From contig JAJYPW010000045.1 of NCBI GenBank assembly GCA_021795055.1, forward strand, positions 1 through 7,054: a DNA stretch of 7,054 nucleotides, written 5' to 3'. The DNA is from Thermoplasmata archaeon. Lineage in GTDB: Archaea > Thermoplasmatota > Thermoplasmata > Thermoplasmatales > Thermoplasmataceae. Shown piece after piece: positions 5,836-7,054 of this stretch (position 1 is its first letter; the number at the start of each line of letters is the position of its first letter). The notes under the pieces are model-generated. The model saw nothing but the letters and a program-made list of their open reading frames with translations. It was not told where the DNA came from and searched no databases. The position numbers and the translations under genes were made by a program.

Positions 5836-5897
5836 TTTTATAATTTTTCGGGTTCGGGAAGTACATGACTTGCAGCGTATGGATTTTTAACTCTTAG
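5836..5897 (+). promoter_or_regulatory. Isolated TATA box with a 10-codon leaderless-type ORF
   Basis: TTTTATAATTTTT (5836-5848) is one of the best TATA-like elements in the window but faces no large gene. About 25 bases downstream is ATG 5865, opening MTCSVWIFNS with a TAG stop at 5895-5897. The rest of 5776-5992 shows no convincing gene. The promoter could drive a tiny peptide, a small RNA antisense to the 3' end of the HxlR gene at 5993-6340, or nothing. Confidence 0.3.
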
Positions 5898-5992
5898 CGC
5901 AGGACACATTCGCCTCCATCCGGAACTGGTTGGTGTTTGCTGGTTCCCGATCGCCTGAGAAATCTCAGCCCGATTTGCCTGAACCCCATAAT

Positions 5993-6340
5993 TCATGGTA
6001 TGGAGACATACTGGTTTGCATTGCAGCAGTTCTGTTCCTTATCCCCGGTATCATATTTCCCTGCCAATTTTAGAATAGGAATAATTGAAGCCGTCAGCTC
6101 CACGCCAGTATCAGTCAGGGGATATTCCACCCTGGGAGGAACCTGCGGAAATATCTCTTTTCTCACTATGTTTCTATCCGCCAGATCCCGCAGTATTGAG
6201 GAAAGGGTGGTTAGAGAGATCCCCTTCAGTTCCTTGTAGAGTTCCCCAAATCTCACTGCCCCATGATTCCCAATGCTGTTCAGTACGAAAATTACCCTCT
6301 TCTTCCCAAGAATGTCCATTATCCCCTCAAGCGAACACAT
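5993..6340 (-). CDS. HxlR-family winged-helix transcriptional regulator
   Basis: This 115-residue protein is a typical HxlR member. N-terminal Cys2 is followed by LEGIMDILGKKRVIFVLNSIG (4-24), the match to the common C-P-x-E-x-x-x-x-x-IGGKW start with Trp replaced by Arg. Next come FGELYKELKGISLTTLSSILRDLADRNIVRKE (31-62) with the helix-turn-helix, then the wing FPQVPPRVEYPLTDTG (64-79), nearly identical to the family's conserved PPRVEYxLTxxG. The C-terminal tail holds adjacent cysteines (NCCNAN), so Cys2 plus this pair could sense thiols, quinones, aldehydes or metals. ATG 6340 gives the normal length; no Shine-Dalgarno motif is clear, and AGTAAATAC on the minus strand about 33 bases upstream is a weak TATA candidate. 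It is divergent from the Rdx protein gene with 92 bases between the starts and may control it. It is clearly different in sequence from the HxlR protein at 1046-1423. Confidence 0.92.
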   Translation of the reverse strand: MCSLEGIMDILGKKRVIFVLNSIGNHGAVRFGELYKELKGISLTTLSSILRDLADRNIVRKEIFPQVPPRVEYPLTDTGVELTASIIPILKLAGKYDTGDKEQNCCNANQYVSIP

Positions 6341-6388
6341 GCAGTAAGTGTCATTGCTTTCAATCGTCGTATTTACTCCAGTACTTCG

Positions 6389-6424
6389 AATTTTATATTA
6401 TTATATATATTATATTTGGTGATC
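6389..6424 (+). promoter_or_regulatory. AT-rich promoter and Shine-Dalgarno of the Rdx gene
   Basis: A run made almost only of A and T (6389-6417, including TTTTATATTATTATATATAT) holds several possible TATA boxes and short palindromes. It is followed by GGTGATC (6418-6424), an excellent match to the 3' end of archaeal 16S rRNA, 8 bases before ATG 6433. This gene is therefore read with a leader, unlike the leaderless-type starts elsewhere in the window. The AT-rich region may also serve the divergent HxlR gene. Confidence 0.6.
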
Positions 6425-6432
6425 TGGTAAAA

Positions 6433-6705
6433 ATGGAATACAAAGTGAAATTTTGTGTAGGCTGTTACCTGCCACTTGCGATGGGCCTGACGACGAAATT
6501 GCTGGAAGCAAATTCCCACGATGAGGAACTGTCGCTGAAAATACAGCCCGGGAAGGCCGGAACTTTCGAGATATTCATGGATGGGAAACTGCTATTTTCC
6601 AAGGAAAGAACAGAAAAGCTTCCCAATACTCCAGATCTCCACCTTGGTAATGCTCAGGGAAATGAAACCGGGCTGACTTCCGAAAACACCGGCTCCTGTT
6701 GCTGA
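6433..6705 (+). CDS. Rdx-family (SelW/SelT/SelH-like) thioredoxin-fold protein with Cys-Cys tail
   Basis: This 90-residue cytosolic protein begins VKFCVGCYLPLAMGLTTKLL (5-24), the beta-CxxC-alpha start of the Rdx family, with Cys8 and Cys11 where animal selenoprotein W has Cys-x-x-Sec. GKAGTFEIFMDGKLLFSKER (40-59) matches the family's G-x-FEV-x-x-(N/D)G-x-LVFSK segment, which is diagnostic. The third expected element, the C-terminal helix after KLP, is replaced by a polar, low-complexity tail (NTPDLHLGNAQGNETG...) ending in Cys89-Cys90. Rdx proteins are thiol redox proteins of poorly defined function. The frame is open upstream to 6085, but the Shine-Dalgarno motif at 6418-6424 and the family start fix ATG 6433. 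The Cys-Cys end recalls the vicinal cysteines of MerA and other metal-handling proteins, so metal binding or disulfide exchange is possible (inference). It is divergent from an HxlR regulator. Confidence 0.85.
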   Translation: MEYKVKFCVGCYLPLAMGLTTKLLEANSHDEELSLKIQPGKAGTFEIFMDGKLLFSKERTEKLPNTPDLHLGNAQGNETGLTSENTGSCC

Positions 6706-6710
6706 AGGTG

Positions 6711-6732
6711 CAGGGCATTTTTTGTTGCCCTG
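6711..6732 (+). terminator. Terminator-like hairpin after the Rdx gene
   Basis: CAGGGCA (6711-6717) and TGCCCTG (6726-6732) form a perfect 7-bp stem with the T-rich loop TTTTTTGT, 5 bases after the stop codon. Several T-rich tracts follow (about 6747-6777), as is usual where archaeal transcription ends. Confidence 0.6.
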
Positions 6733-7054
6733 AAGACCTTTCCAACCCTTTAATTTCCGTTAATTTCTTTTTATTAGCTTCCTTCGGAAAAACCATTTCT
6801 CTTTACCAGAATCGTCCAGCACACCCAAGTTTACGCGCAAAGAAAACAAATGGTTTTCCACTTCCAATTTATGGAGCCAGCGCCTTCATCAGAAATTTAT
6901 CTGTGCCTTTCCATGGAAGGCATGACTGCGGCTATCTCGATATGCAATGATCACTCGCCCTCTTGAAAAATTCACTGGACAGGAAACGGCCATGAATGGA
7001 TATCGCCCAGCATATAGGGGTTCCTGAGATTTGACGGGGGGCTCACCCGGGAAT
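6733..7054. other. Non-coding right end with inverted repeats; no gene supported
   Basis: No frame here has a family pattern, a credible start and a good ribosome site. Two structures stand out. AAAACCATTT (6789-6798) and AAATGGTTTT (6848-6857) are perfect 10-base inverted repeats 49 bases apart. TGCCTTTCCATGGAAGGCA (6904-6922) is a palindrome with one extra T. The G-rich end near 7035-7054 may belong to a feature beyond the window. It could be decayed mobile or gene sequence, but I recognise no transposase. Confidence 0.4.

Noticed and set aside
5889..6075. Plus-strand frame with a hydrophobic segment near its end
   Set aside because: It has no ATG or good ribosome site, and much of it lies opposite the HxlR C-terminus, so the hydrophobic stretch is probably chance.
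6433..6705. Selenocysteine in the SelW-like protein
   Set aside because: The active site is Cys-Val-Gly-Cys with ordinary cysteine codons, and there is no in-frame TGA.
6699..6950. Plus-strand frame of 83 codons after the Rdx gene
   Set aside because: It starts inside the Rdx stop region, runs through the terminator hairpin, and has no recognisable domain.
7010..7054. G-rich right end resembling the terminal structure of IS200/IS605 elements
   Set aside because: Only a vague likeness (GACGGGGGGCTCACC); no complete stem or transposase/TnpB fragment is visible in the window.
1..7054. CRISPR array, tRNA or rRNA genes, insertion sequence genes
   Set aside because: No regularly spaced repeats, no cloverleaf or rRNA-like stretches, and no transposase motifs were seen on either strand.

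Overview
The window looks like a metal/metalloid and thiol-stress resistance cluster from an archaeon, most likely an acidophile of the Thermoplasmata. This assignment is an inference. It rests on TATA-like boxes placed 22-28 bases before several start codons (leaderless transcripts), Shine-Dalgarno motifs of the GGTGAT type at some other genes, heavy use of AGG arginine and ATA isoleucine codons, and ArsR/HxlR winged-helix regulators. There is no ribosomal or other phylogenetic marker, so the genus cannot be named.

Layout. Positions 1-974 (minus strand) hold a mercury module: a free-standing 77-residue heavy-metal-associated (HMA) protein, then the N-terminal two thirds or so of mercuric reductase MerA, which runs off the left edge. 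Divergent from it (1046-1423, plus) is an HxlR-family regulator. A symmetric TATA box fused to a perfect 14-bp palindrome lies between them. Positions 1424-1701 are non-coding, with nested inverted repeats and then a TATA box.

Positions 1702-4656 (plus) form a tight operon: DJ-1/PfpI protein, ACR3-type arsenite permease, ArsR with a C-x-C metal site, and a second ACR3-like permease without any cysteine. The first two junctions are ATGA overlaps and the third gap is 5 bases. A TDT/SLAC1-family transporter follows after 48 bases (4705-5775).

The right part has a second HxlR regulator (5993-6340, minus), divergent from a small Rdx-family (SelW-like) thioredoxin-fold protein (6433-6705, plus) with a CxxC site and a Cys-Cys C-terminus. 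The last 349 bases contain a terminator-like hairpin and inverted repeats but no gene I can support.

How it may work together. Hg(II) would be bound by the HMA protein and reduced by MerA. As(III) would be sensed by ArsR and exported by ACR3. The DJ-1 protein, second permease, TDT transporter and Rdx protein are accessory genes whose roles are not evident from sequence. The most interesting are the cysteine-free ACR3 paralogue inside the ars operon, the TDT transporter beside it, the HxlR regulator facing the mercury genes across a palindrome, and the Rdx protein with a metal-binding-like Cys-Cys tail.
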